From contig NC_041002.1 in the NCBI RefSeq assembly GCF_004193775.1, forward strand, positions 4,327,261 through 4,391,260: DNA of 64,000 nt. The letters are read 5' to 3'. Both the position numbers and the translations under genes were made by a program. How positions within the stretch are numbered: the first letter of the stretch is position 1; each line of letters begins with the position of its first letter. Shown one piece after another: positions 1 through 11,118 of the stretch. Under the pieces are notes generated by a model. That model saw only the letters and a program-made list of their open reading frames with translations. It did no database searches and was not told the DNA's origin. The stretch comes from Glycine soja. Taxonomy: Eukaryota; Streptophyta; Magnoliopsida; Fabales; Fabaceae.

Positions 1-1230
1 TTACAAGAAAAACCAAACAAGAAACCATGCTACAGGATAGATCAACCAAGCAACCCCTGAAAACAGAAGGGCCAAAACAATTTTAGTGTTGCTCATTACA
101 AATGAATAAGGTATTGTTTAGATAAATTTTTCCGTAAATAATCAAAGGGAAAAAGAAAAAATGAATTGAGTTTTTCTCGTAAGCTAAAATTAACTTGTGC
201 ACTTTAACTCTTGGAAAAGTTAGATGAAAGAGTTTCTATAAAAGTTAAGTGCATAAGTCAATTTTAATTTATTAGAGTTAAATTCATTTCATCTTTATTT
301 TCTTCTCCAATAAGTACTGACAAATAAGTTTACCCGAACAAGCTTTAAATAATAGATAAGGCTACAATTGACAAGAGATAATAAGGGACAATTCTGCTTA
401 CCATTTCTAAAACCCTTGTTATAAGATGATATGAAGAAACAATCTGTTGTAGTGTTAATCCCATTAGGACAATTGCAGACAAACGAGTTATAGGCTCCAC
501 CATACCCACACACACCATGGCTCCTTTCACACGCATCACACGAGCCAGGATAGTCATTTGTGACACTGAACTTGTATTTGAGTGCTATTCCATAGTTCCA
601 CTTTTCAGGATCCGTTTGTTGATCATTGAAGTTGTAGAACCCCGTGTAAGAAGGGCATTGCAGCTTCTGCAGATCCATCTCAAAAGCCGGACCGAGATTA
701 ACCGGCGTGTAAACGCAGCACGTTGAGATTGGAAGGTTGATGGTGCTAATAGGTCTGCATGAATATAGAAGACTACAAATTGGTGTCCCTTGATCACATA
801 AAAGCTTAGAATTGCTCCCATCATCATAGCCATTTGATTGGCATATGGATGATGAGTTCATTGAGCAATCTACTAGAGCAAAGATGGTGCTATCAGCAAA
901 GGTAAATGGTGCATCCCAGTTAAGGCCAAAGCCTTTGCTAGGGACAGTGCAAGAGCATGTTGACATGGTGGGATCTGAGATGTATATGACTTGGTTGGTG
1001 TAGTCAATTGAGGTAACAGGGTAGGAGCCTGTGTGAGTGGTGAATGTGAGCTTTTGGTTGCTACATGTCACATGTGGTTGGAAACGAGGGTCTCCACAAC
1101 CAGGACCACTGCCAAAAGGGTACTTGACAGTTTCTTTGCCACAGTTTTTCTGGCAGATTTGTGATGAGATCAGAGAAGGAAGTAGTAGGAGAAGGAAAAT
1201 GGAGAGAAGTGAAGGGTAAGTGAAATCCAT
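1..1230 (-). CDS. Secreted WAK-type galacturonan-binding protein, two exons (complement join 1..56, 402..1230)
   Basis: Likely a cell-wall or apoplastic protein that binds pectin fragments. The joined protein is 294 aa. Residues 1-23 are a hydrophobic signal peptide. A GUB_WAK_bind domain follows (about 26-95, starting CQKNCG and including the YPFG motif). A Cys-rich WAK-associated region ends in an EGF-like cluster (about 231-264, with CGYGG and FVCNCPNG). The large exon ends at 402 at a consensus donor (ATG|GTAAGC), in phase 1. An acceptor (TTTTCAG) puts the last exon at 56..1; it adds 18 hydrophobic residues (GVAWLIYPVAWFLVWFFL) and a stop, in frame. There is no kinase domain, so this is not a full WAK receptor. 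The C-terminal tail looks like a membrane or GPI-attachment signal (inference). Reading through the intron instead would give a 311-aa protein with an unconvincing tail. Confidence 0.85.
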
Positions 1231-1308
1231 TGTTGTCGTGAAGCTGAGGGATACGGAAAGTGGTGAAGCAAGAAGATGAGGGACTAATAAGTTTGATGCT
1301 GGTGTTAA

Positions 1309-1318
1309 CTATTTATTG
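1309..1318 (-). promoter_or_regulatory. Possible TATA box of the galacturonan-binding protein gene
   Basis: An AATAAATAG-type sequence lies on the minus strand about 80 bp upstream of the ATG at 1230. The distance fits a plant TATA box with a short leader. Only composition and position support it. Confidence 0.3.
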
Positions 1319-1330
1319 AATTGTTTGAAG

Positions 1331-3828
1331 GGTTCTAGCCTCTAGCTAGCTAGCAGATGAATAATGACTTTCTGAGAAGAAGGTATAAGGAACTTGAGTT
1401 TTTGTTGTGTAAGAATTTCCTTAACACTTTTCACGGTATGCTATTTTTTTATCCATAGACATTGAAGATAAATACTACAGAATTTATAATAACTCGTGCA
1501 CTTTACCTAATGAGTTAGATCTTTTGTCATGATATGCTATTTAACATTTTGTTATATATTTTATTTAAGGATAAAACTTACATGGAGGTTCATAAATGTT
1601 TTAGTTTTGTGTTTCATAAAAATTAAAGTTTCATCTGCAAACATCTATTATGTTAATTACTAAAATGAAACTCAAATTCTGATAAGGAAACAACACCAAA
1701 AACACTTAAAGTAATATATAAGTTTTGTCCATTCTTTTATTAGTATTAGATTAAAGATTAATTAGATGGTTCGGTGATCTACTAGTTATCATCAGTGTTT
1801 TTTGTCAGTACCATACTAGAATTATGATGGAACGGGCTTTATTTTTCTTCTGGCCGATCTCCACCTTCATATATTGTGTGTTTAATTTAAAGTGAAAAAA
1901 TTGATAAGATGTTAGAGCACATTAATTGTTTCAAATCTCTCACTAAGAAATCACATGATCATGTGCTCGAGCAGCCACGTTAGGACCTTACACAAGTCAC
2001 AGGCAAATGTGCTTGGAGTCTAAAACCTTTGGCTTTCATTATACTATATCTAAAGCGAATAATAAACATAAACTCCATTTTTTGGATGTATGAGTGGAAA
2101 TAAGAGAAAGATAAAGAGAGAAAAATAAAATGAAACGATAGATGTTACAAATAAATTATATGAAAAGAGAATGAGAGAAAGACAAATGAGGTAAAAGTAG
2201 GCTAGAAGAAGAAACAAATGTATGTACGTTGAGTATTTCTCATTTCTAAATAAAAGCTGGGCATATATAAACCTTCATTCGCGTAGATTAGGATCAAGAA
2301 AAACTTATACTGTTTAAATGTAAGCTTTCTTTGGTTTAGTACATTTAGATATTGGATTAAATTAGTTAGACCTGCGAGTTAAAAGGGTCGACCTACAATT
2401 CAATTTTTTAAAATCTATAAAGTGTGTAATGTGTAATTTTATAGAACACTTTTTTTTCCAAATATTTTAGGATTGATGTTTATTATTTGTTATTACTTTT
2501 ATATAAATAATAAGGAAAGATTTCATAAAAGAATCAATAGATACCTACTTCTTCACTCTTCACTCTTCAGTCCCCAAAACAAGCTTGGCCAAACGTTTAT
2601 GCTTTTGAAGGCTTACGATGATTGCCGACGCACTTGTTGCTTAATTATAACAAGTAAAAGGGAATAAAACTAAAATATATGAATAGAATAATGTAGTAAT
2701 GATTACATTTATACTTTTCTCCAATCCCTGTATTTTTTTCTTGTTATTACTATCCAATTATATATCATCCACTAATCAATTACATCGCGCCTGCAGACAT
2801 TTGGACTAAAGTTGGTGGAAGGAAGAATATTTAAAATGCAAATAACTTTTAAGAGAATATATTCATCTATATTTACATTTTTTTATCTCATCTATAATCA
2901 TATCTTTCCACTTTATTTGTTTACCGCACATTCTGTTATCCATCTCCTACTACCGAACCCAAGTTAATTATATGAATATTTCTTATGTAGTCAATGGTCC
3001 TGATACAATATTTCTACTGGTTCTCCATGTGAATCTTCTCGACATCACATGCACGTTTATTCTTTGTTGGCACCAATTCTTGCTGAAGATTTTCTCTATA
3101 TGTGATAAGTTTTGCTTAACAATTTCCATATTATATCTTTGAATTGCTCAGATCTAGAAGCTCACTACAAAAAATATACGTGCAATGAAAACAAAATAAA
3201 CTACACGTACTCCTCTCTTTTAAGATGCTTGAACTATTCTTTTATCCTCTCTTTATATTTTTTCTTTCTTTTTATAATAGCAAAAATGAGATTAAAACTT
3301 AAGATATCAAGTTATCCAAATCCTCCACCACTAAGTCAGTTTTAATGGATCTTTAATTATTCTCTTGTGTTAACTATGTATTTATCTATAAATGAATACA
3401 AATTACACTATAATCTTTTTTCAATGAATGAACAAAAGTGAAAAATCGTGAAAGTGTCTCCCAATAATATTTTATATTTTTTTATAACTTTCAATATCTC
3501 TAGTAAGTAATTTTGAATATTTTATTATTAATTTTGATAATTTAGAATGTAAAATAAAATTTTAAATACCTTTAATGTACTTTAAAATTTCATTTAAAAT
3601 CTTCGTTTCATCTTTGAAGATCACATGATTGATGGTAGATATTCGAAACTAATTTTTTATGTGACACCATCTACCTCAACATACATATAAATGAGAAAAA
3701 CATATAAAAAGTGAAATATAATTAAATCAATTTTATTCAATAAAATCGTAAGTAAATTCACATGGATAAAAGATCCACATTCATTTCATTGTTACCAAAT
3801 AAAAATTTCTAGAAATATTTCTAGCTCA
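1331..3828. other. Intergenic, AT-rich, no gene recognised
   Basis: Only short chance reading frames are present (for example 2473-2667 and 3112-3345 on the + strand), with no recognisable domain, splice structure or codon bias. I see no RNA gene here. Confidence 0.6.
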
Positions 3829-5265
3829 AAATAAGGTCGTTCAAGTTTACAAAAAAACTCTAGTTAAGTAGCAAAATAAAATAAAGTAAAATAACATGTT
3901 CGGAACATCATGCAATTAAAATAGAAACTCATGCCCCAATATCACATTCTATTAGAGCATTGTGTCTCGGTGTTTTCTAGCACGAGGTTCCTTAAAGCAA
4001 TTCAACTAGTCATCTGCTCTCACTAACACAAGGTTCGAGATCATCACAGGATCCAAACACAAACAACACATAGGGAGTGAGTCATCACATTTCTCAACAA
4101 ATAGAGATAAACAAAAGCATACAAGTATGATATAAATATAACAATAATATAATTATAACAACAATATAAATATAACAAGGCTCGACTTTGGCACAGCTCG
4201 CATCATTTCAACACTCAACACGTAACATCACTTGTCCTATAATTTAATCACAAATCACATTCCACGCCTTCACGATTAATCACATATTCAAGACAACACA
4301 TCTCAAATACAATACCACATCTCACACTTACACAATCCATTACACACCATCACATAACAAGTCACAATGGTCATTACACAGGCGTTATGCAACAAATACA
4401 TTAAGACTCAATCCTATATGTAATGTGGTACCATGTCAATGAAAAACCTCGTCGGGCGCCTATGAGTATATGACATGACAGACCACTCACTGGTAAGTCA
4501 GGTCACTCTCACTAGGTAAAATCATAGGGAGACTAGTCAGGGTCATATTATTTTACGAGAATGCTCAAACCACATGAGATTAGCACATGCTTAAAGGAGC
4601 ACTCAAACCAGATATATTTCATTACCCCCAAGGTCTAGACTCCGAAGAGTCCGTTAGGGCCTCTCCCTTCTGATTTAGGTCTAACCCAAAAAATATTTTA
4701 GCGCGCAGACTCCATCTATGAATTATACAAAACACACAACTCATCAATTGTTCTCAAAATAATTTTAACACATCGTACCTCAAAGTGATTCAACTCGTCA
4801 CCCTTAAAGGATCTTACAGTCGTGTGATTGTATGATTTATAACTCATAACTCAATGCATACAACATCTCAATATACGTGTGATCTCACAATTTAACATAT
4901 ACTCAACTTGTCATTTACACAGTTTATCACACTATCATAATCCCAAGACATCATGTTATCACGCCTCATGCATCATATACATATCACATAGTAATAATAT
5001 TAATATGTTATGTTCATATGACTAATCATCTCATTAAATAAACATTTAAAATCATATATGTGTCACTAGAGTTTGAACTATGCAATACACGCAACTACTC
5101 AATTATTTTCAAAATCATTTTAACTCGTCGTGTCTCAAAGTGATTCAACTCGTTGGATTCCCACAATGGATCCCATTACAATACTCATTGCGCATTAACT
5201 CATCATCCTTAAAGGGTTTTACAGTTGTGTGATTATACAGTTCATAGCTCACAACCCAATGCCAT
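3829..5265. repeat. Non-coding repeat of unassigned family with an internal duplication
   Basis: This stretch differs in style from its surroundings: it is rich in TCACA and CTCAT words, moderate in GC and has no open frame. Part of it occurs twice. A segment at about 4721-4855 resembles one at about 5077-5262. Both contain 'CTCAAAGTGATTCAACTCGT', then 'CCTTAAAGG', then 'GTGTGATT' followed by 'ATAACTC' or 'ATAGCTC'. The second copy has about 45 extra bases in the middle (around 5154-5197). It could be LTR or internal sequence of a decayed retroelement, but I cannot name the family. Confidence 0.45.
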
Positions 5266-5276
5266 CACTTTACACT

Positions 5277-6254
5277 TCATAATAACATTATAATCGCATT
5301 GAGGAACATGTTAGTGTTATCCATTGGGCTAAAATCATGGGGTTGTGTATCCATTTTAATTTCGGTAACCACAGTTTCAATTACATTCTCCCCATCATTA
5401 GTGGCCCCGTTAGTGTTAATATTGATACCAACATTAATGGTTTTGTCTCCATTAACTCCCTCTGTTGCAACAAGCATGGCTATTGGTGGTGTTTCCACCA
5501 GAGTTGTATAATCACTACCATTATTCACCTTCTCTGCAATGCCTTTTCCTTGATTAGTACATTATATCGCCTTATGACCATATCTCCCACACTAGAAACA
5601 TATCACTAGTAATCCCTCGTACTCCACAAAGTACATACGCCCTCTTGCTTCAATCCTTGACACAAGTTGTTTCTACAGATCAACCTCAACATAGATTCTC
5701 AAGAATTTCCCTCTTGAATGAATTGACGTAAACTTATCAATTTTCAAGACAATTTCCAACATTGACCCTGCCATTTGAAGAAACGTACCATGGTACAGTT
5801 CCATTGGCAAACGGGGAAACCTTACCCAAACAACCACTTTCTTCATCATTTTCATGCTTTCTAAAAAAGTTGACCTCCATCTTTGGACAATAATATAATG
5901 GTCTGTAATCATCCATGGACCATCAAATAGAGCATGCTTATAATCATCTTCTGCAATGAATTGTACCAAGAAAAAGCCATCTGACATGTCAACAACACAT
6001 ATCTTTCTAGCTTTTTCCCAATCCCTTTGAAGCTCGTACTCAATAAACTTGAATCTAACACTTTTCCCTAGGACATGAAAAACAAGGAAGCCTTTCCATA
6101 GGGCATACCATTGAGCGAATTATGAGTCTGATATTGGAACTACCGGGCATGAAACAAAATTTCTTGGTCCACCATATCTTTCTCCTTGCCACTTTCCTCC
6201 ACACCACGCGGGTCCTTTTCACCCATGGGTTCTTCATGATCATAACCTTGGAAG
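5277..6254 (-). pseudogene. Decayed LINE ORF1 (DUF4283 / zinc-knuckle), 3' part
   Basis: The minus strand reads as plant LINE ORF1. An open segment (5987-5673) has the DUF4283 signature: FFLVQF, ALFDGPWMI, DHYIIVQRW, VWVRFPRLPMELY and RGKFLRIYVEVDL. The frame extends upstream through ALWKGFLVFHVLGKSVRFKF to about 6118. Downstream comes the family's YxVEYEG-ICF.CG.YGH....C zinc knuckle (about 5655-5565), interrupted by two stop codons. A polar linker (5528-5277) follows. No endonuclease or reverse transcriptase is seen further left. The remnant is cut at 6254 by the copia insertion and its 5' part reappears at 10874. It is not functional. Confidence 0.8.
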
Positions 6255-6492
6255 TGTGAACACAAAGGTAAGGTTTTCTTTGTTTTTGTGAAATCTCGTG
6301 TTATTTATTCAAATTGCAGACTTTTTGTCTTTATAGCCTTACAATCAAAAACAAAAAAATTGACTCTGCACCCACTAACTCCACGTATGAATTCGTGGGC
6401 AGTTTTCTAAACACATGGCATCATATCCCTAAATAATAGGTCAACAGTTGACCATATTAATCAAAACATAAACTAACATTTTATTGCTAACA
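6255..6492 (-). repeat. 3' LTR of the copia element
   Basis: It is 238 bp and aligns along its length with 10664-10873. Shared blocks include GTGAACACAAAG, TTATTTATTCAAATTGCA, CTTTATAGCCTTAC, CCCTAAATAATAGGTCAACA and ACATTTTATTGCTAACA. Compared with the other LTR it carries about 50 extra bases (near 6359-6410, including a GAATTCGTGGGC stretch) and lacks about 30 near its inner end. Confidence 0.92.
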
Positions 6493-6503
6493 CTCCCTCC
6501 CTT
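6493..6503 (-). other. Polypurine tract of the copia element
   Basis: Read on the minus strand, AAGGGAGGGAG directly abuts the TGTTAG start of the 3' LTR. This is where plus-strand priming is expected and it fixes the element's orientation. Confidence 0.85.
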
Positions 6504-6589
6504 AAACTAGATGTAGTGGCATTTAGTTTATCTCTGCAGCTTTCAACATGCCTAATCCTCCGCAGCTTTGAGAATTGCTCTAACTTGAG

Positions 6590-8216
6590 TCGCTTGGTCA
6601 TTATATCAGCAACCTAAGTCTGTGAGCTACAGTAACTTAACTTGATCATTCTTTCTTTCACTAAGTCTCTTAAAAAAATGAAATTTAATGTCTATATGTT
6701 TGCTCCTCCCATGAAACACTGGATTCTTTGATAATTGTATCGTGGAATTTTTATCACATAGAATCAGTGTGTTCTTCTGTTCTTCAAGGCTCAGCTTCTC
6801 CAACACTCTTTGAACCCAAATACATTGACACACACAAGAGGCAACAACTATATACTCAGCTTCTATGGTGGATAATGTGACTACTGGTTGTTTCTTTGAG
6901 GACCATGAGACTGCTCCAGAGCCAAATAAAAATACAAATCCAGAAGCACTTCTTCTATCATCTATATCCCCAGCAAAATCACTATTAGAATATGCTACAA
7001 TCTTTGCGTTTTCCCCTTTCTTGTAGTAGATGCCTAGTTCAGTTATTCCTTTCAAGTACCTTAGTATTCTTTTGGCTGCAAACCAGTGAGATTCAGTGGG
7101 ACTGGACATAAACCTGCTGATCAAGCTTACTCCATACATTAAATTTGGCCGAGTTGCAGTCAAATACATAAGACTGCCAACTACTTATTTGAACAAAGTT
7201 GCATCAACTTTGGTTCCTACATCATTTTTTGACAATCTTGTGCCTGGAACAATTGGATTCTTGACTACATTACAGTTTTCCATGCCAACACGTGACAACA
7301 CTTCTTGAGCATATTTCCCCTAACATAAAGATTCCACTTGAATTCTGCACAACTTCAATACCAAGAAAGTACTTCATTTTTGCCTAAATCTAACATATCA
7401 AATTCTGTCATCATGGATCATCTAAACTCATCACACATACTTCTATCATTTGCAATATATATTCAGTCATCTACATAGAGACTTACAATTAAAATTTTAC
7501 CTCCCTCCTTTGATTTTGTAAACAGTGTATGTTCACAAAGGCATCTATCAAATCCATTTCGAACAAAATAGGCCTCTATTTTGTTGTACCAAGCTCTCGG
7601 TGCTTGTTTAAGGCCATAAAGTGCCTTTTTTAACTTGTACACTTTTTTTTTCTTCACCCTTTTTCACAAAACCATTTGGTTGCTACACATAGATCTCCTC
7701 TTTAAGTTCATCGTGAAGAAAGGCACTCTTCACATCTAGCTGAAATACATTCCAGCTATATTGTGCTGCTATAGAAAGTATTAAGCGAATTGTGTCAAGC
7801 CTGGCCACCAGGGCAAATACCTCTGTGTAATCCACTCCATATTGTTGCACATACCCTTTAGCTAATAACCTGGCTTTGAACTTGTCTATTTCTCCAGTCT
7901 CTTTAAATTTGGTTTTGAAGATCTATTTGACTCCAATTGGCTTTACTCCTCTTGGTAGATCAGTCAGCTCCCAATTCATGTTTTTCTCTATTGATTCCAT
8001 CTCTTTCATCATTGCATTTCTCCACTTCTCACTTTTAATAGCTTCCTCAAATGAGATTGGGTCATCCTCGGTGACCATCATTACATTTAGGCCATTATCA
8101 TCTGATAGACCTTCTCCTCTTTCGTAATCTTTCATCCAAACTGGTTCTCTCCTATTCCTTATAACCCCCCCCCCCCCCCTCAACTTGAGTCTTATAATTA
8201 ATAATATGAGAGTCAT
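6590..8216 (-). pseudogene. Copia reverse transcriptase and RNase H region, broken
   Basis: The reverse transcriptase begins near 8080 (EEAIKSEKWRNAMMKEMESI). It continues past a stop at about 7923 into [42 protein letters not shown] and the catalytic YVDD, which is followed at once by a stop (about 7463). The thumb and RNase H follow from 7169: SLMYLTATRPNLMYGVSL, YSNSDFAGD, AEY and HGRSKHIDIKFHF. Several in-frame stops and one frameshift separate the pieces. The RNase H 'CDKNSTI' replaces the usual CDN-SAI. The upstream edge (8165-8179) is a run of 15 C. Confidence 0.9.
8165..8179. repeat. Run of 15 cytosines
   Basis: An uninterrupted C15 tract (G15 on the element's coding strand) lies where a glycine codon run would be in the copia polyprotein. 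It would be prone to slippage and to sequencing error. Confidence 0.95.
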
Positions 8217-8268
8217 TAGGATAAGTATCAGTACCTACAGAATTGTTCTCATCATCTTCATTTTGATC

Positions 8269-9294
8269 CTAGATTTCTTGAGCACTAGTACTTTCCACAA
8301 CATTTTCTTCAGACTGTTCTTTAGAATCACTCACATACTCTTCATTATCTCCCCACTCTAGAGTATCCTGTTGATGTTCTTTTGCATTCTGCTTCCAATT
8401 CCAACCTGTTTGTTCCTCAAAAACCACATCTTTGCTGATTAAAACCTTTTTGTTGATAGGATCAAATAATCGATATGCTTTAGATTCATCACTTACTCCT
8501 AGGAGAACATATTTCTTTCTTTTATCATCCAGTTTTACTCGGTGTTGATCTGGTATATAGACATGAGCCAAACATCCAAATACTTGAAAGTAATCAACAG
8601 TAGGCTTCACTCCACTCCATTCTTCTTCGTGAGTTTTGTTTTGTACGACTGTTGTAGGATTTCTGTTGAGAATATGAACACACCACCTTGTAGCTTTGAC
8701 CCAAAATATTTTAGGAACTTGTTTTCCAACCAACATAGATCGCACCATATTCATAACCGTTTTGTTCTTCCTCTCAGCAACTCCATTTTGCTGAGGTGTG
8801 TAGGCTACAGTCAGCTGCCTACGTATGCCATGGTTTTTACAAAATTCACCAAATTCATTTCAAGTGAATTCACCTCCTCTATCTGTCCTCAAACATCCAA
8901 TGCTTACACCAACTTCCTTTTCAACCAGCACCTTGAACCTTTTAAAGAGTGAAAAGGTTTCTGATTTTTCATTCAGGAAATAAAGCCAGATTTTGTGGGA
9001 GAAATCATCTATGAAACTCAAAATATACCTCTTGTTGCTGCTTGATATTGGATTGATAGGTCCACATATGTCTGCATGCACAAGTTGAAGTTTGTTTGAT
9101 GCTCTCCATAGGCTTTTCCTAGGCATAGGCTTTCGATGCTGCTTCCCAACCAAACAGTGCGTACAGATCTCTCTTGGAACTTTGACATTAGGCAATCCAT
9201 TCACCATTTGTTTGGAGGAAAGTGTCTTCAAGCGACTATAGCTTAAGTGACCAAATCGGTTGTGCCAAAGCTGTGACCCTTCCTCTAGTTCCAT
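8269..9294 (-). pseudogene. Copia integrase region, broken
   Basis: The HHCC zinc-binding part is at 9294-9150: LWHNRFGHLSYSRL, then CTHCLVGKQHRKP. The DDE core follows: VHADICGPI, FIDDFSHKIWLYFL and LRTDRGGEF, ending in a stop near 8860. The third part of the core (LTVAYTPQQNGVAERKN) is still readable around 8770-8830 in another frame. The C-terminal integrase region continues at 8754-8269 (FWVKATRWCVHILNRNPT, VFGCLAHVYIPD). The acidic tail SDSKEQSEENVVEST ends at a stop at 8269. The reading frame is broken between the pieces. Confidence 0.9.
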
Positions 9295-9309
9295 CTAAAA
9301 ACATGTTGA

Positions 9310-9725
9310 ATTCAAGGGTGCCTTGGTAGTTGTTAGTACAAACATCTTATTTCCCTTCATTTCTATTTCCAGAATCTGTCCTCTTTCAGGATGAGAGACT
9401 TTACACTCCCGTTCTGAATTAGTATAGACAAGTCTTTCTCTTGGAGTTGTCTTATGCTTAGTAAATTGTTCTTCAGTTTTGGAACGTAGTACACATGTGA
9501 GATTACATGTGTGACTCCATTAACATTCAATCGGACACTTCATTTCCCCTTTACAACTATTCGAGTGTCATTGCCAAGTTTTACTGCATGTCTAAAGTTC
9601 TCATCTAATTCTGAGAACCAGTCTTTGTTACCACTCATGTGGTTGCTACACCTGGAGTCGAGAAACCATTCCTCTGTCGTTCCTTGCTTAAAATCAAGAT
9701 AAGCCATTAGCAAGAGTTTATCCTC
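9310..9725 (-). pseudogene. Copia aspartic protease region, active-site motif altered
   Basis: Conceptual translation gives GTTEEWFLDSRCSNHMSG, then KLGNDTRIVVKGK with a stop, then VYYVPKLKNNLLSIRQL. Copia proteases carry a D-S/T-G active site; here the motif reads DSR. Together with the stops this makes the protease dead. Confidence 0.8.
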
Positions 9726-10552
9726 CTAATTTACCTTGTCTTCCACCTCAGCATAATTTAATTTTTTCCCAGATAGGACATTCATATTGAAAATGTCCAA
9801 GTTTGTGACACTTGAAGCATTCAATTTCAGCTTCGTTGATTGATTGTCTCCCTCTTCCTCTGCCACGGAAAGAACCTCTTCCTCCCCTATCTTCATGTGT
9901 AATATGCAATGCCTATTCATCCTTTTCATGACACACCATCCTTTGCTCATGAACTAAAAGACTACTCTATAGTTCATCGATCGATCGTCATAGTGTCCAA
10001 ATTATTGGATGCTTCAATCAAGCACACAACATAATTAAATTTCGGAATCATGGACCGCAAGATTTTTGCAGCAATAATGTTCTCTCGCATTCTTTCTTCA
10101 CACGCCTTCATACTTTTAGCAATTTTCAAGGTGCGGGCAAAGTATGAATTCACTGTTTCATCTTCCTTCATTTGCAACATTTCAAATTCTTGACGCAAAG
10201 CTTGCAATTGTGCTCTTTTCACCCTTGTAGGCCCTTGAAATTTTTGTTTCATAGAGTCCCAAATGTCTTTGGATGTATCATCATTAAGAATAGTATCTAA
10301 AATTTCACGATCGATGGCTTGATATAGATAGTTCTTTATCTTCATGTCATTCAGTTGTTGTTCTTCCATGGCCTTAAGTTCAGCTTCTGATGCAGTTGTT
10401 TTATTTGTAACAATGGAGATCCCATGCTCTACCAAATGCCAATACTCCTTAGAGCGAAGAAAATTCTCCATGAGTTTCGCCCAATGATCATAATGTCCAT
10501 CAAATGTAAGGATTGCAGGTTGCACATTTTTGTTGTTGTTCGATTCTGCCAT
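9726..10552 (-). pseudogene. Copia gag (UBN2-type capsid and zinc knuckle)
   Basis: The first 192 codons (10552-9974) are open. They start MAESNNNKNVQPAILTFDGH and have the UBN2 landmarks ILTFDGHYDHWAKLMENFL, IWDSMKQKFQG and LRQEFEMLQMKEDETVNSYF. The frame ends in a GATCGATCGATG stretch, where an extra GATC probably shifted it. In the other frame the text continues as LLVHEQRMVCHEKDE, a Gly/Arg-rich RGRGR stretch and a CX2CX4HX4C zinc knuckle (CFKCHKLGHFQYEC, about 9800). Confidence 0.88.
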
Positions 10553-10663
10553 GTTTCTTCTTCTTTTCTATAAAGGGGGTTGTTGGTCTCTTTCACTCAT
10601 AGGTGCGCTCACAAACTCACTCACAACTGTTTCTCTCACACTCAATAAAATTCTCGCACCAAT

Positions 10664-10873
10664 TGTGAACACAAAGATAAGGTTTTTTTTGTTTTTGTGA
10701 AATCTCATGTTATTTATTCAAATTGCAAACTTTTGGCTTTATAGCCTTACGATCAAAAACAAAAAAACACATGGCACCACATCCCTAAATAATAGGTCAA
10801 CAATTGACCATATTAATCAAAATAGAAAAATTCATTTAACCAAAAATCAGAAACTAACATTTTATTGCTAACA
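10664..10873 (-). repeat. 5' LTR of the copia element
   Basis: 210 bp, paired with 6255-6492. It begins TGTGAACACAAAG on the + strand and ends TTATTGCTAACA, followed by the TTGGAAG flank. Confidence 0.92.
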
Positions 10874-11118
10874 TTGGAAGAAGCCCACTGATAGCAAAGA
10901 ATCCATATAAGACTTATCCTTACTACCAATTCCTTCTGCTTGGAATTCCAAGATGTTTGCATCACAACCACTAGACCCCTTCTCCAGCATCTTTCACTTA
11001 GGTTCTTAGTGGATTGACCCATGGTCGTATCATTTTGGCCCGTATCTCTAATCGAAACCCTAGGGGAGCTCTTAACTACTGTTTTTTGAAGAAAAAAAGC
11101 AAAAATATGTTTCAGCAT
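10874..11118 (-). pseudogene. 5' part of the LINE ORF1 interrupted by the copia element
   Basis: A short open frame from an ATG at 11118 runs toward the copia insertion. It is the expected missing upstream side of the DUF4283 remnant at 5277-6254. If the element and one TTGGAAG repeat are removed, the two sides join. The protein here (IRDTGQNDTTMGQSTKN...) has no domain I can name, so the link rests on position, strand and the target-site repeat. Confidence 0.5.

Larger units (their letters stand above)
6255..10873 (-). mobile_element. Decayed Ty1/copia LTR retrotransposon inserted in a LINE
   Basis: This is a full-length but inactive element on the minus strand. It runs from the 5' LTR (10664-10873) through gag, protease, integrase, reverse transcriptase and RNase H, the Ty1/copia order, to the 3' LTR (6255-6492). 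LTR ends are 5'-TGTTAG and TTCACA-3'. A purine-rich tract abuts the 3' LTR. The flanks both read TTGGAAG (6248-6254 and 10874-10880), a direct repeat that fits a target-site duplication, although copia usually makes 5 bp. The sequence next to the 5' LTR (ATTGGTGCGAGAA) is not the usual initiator-Met primer site. Stops and frameshifts occur throughout the coding part, and the LTRs differ by indels, so the insertion is not recent. Confidence 0.92.
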
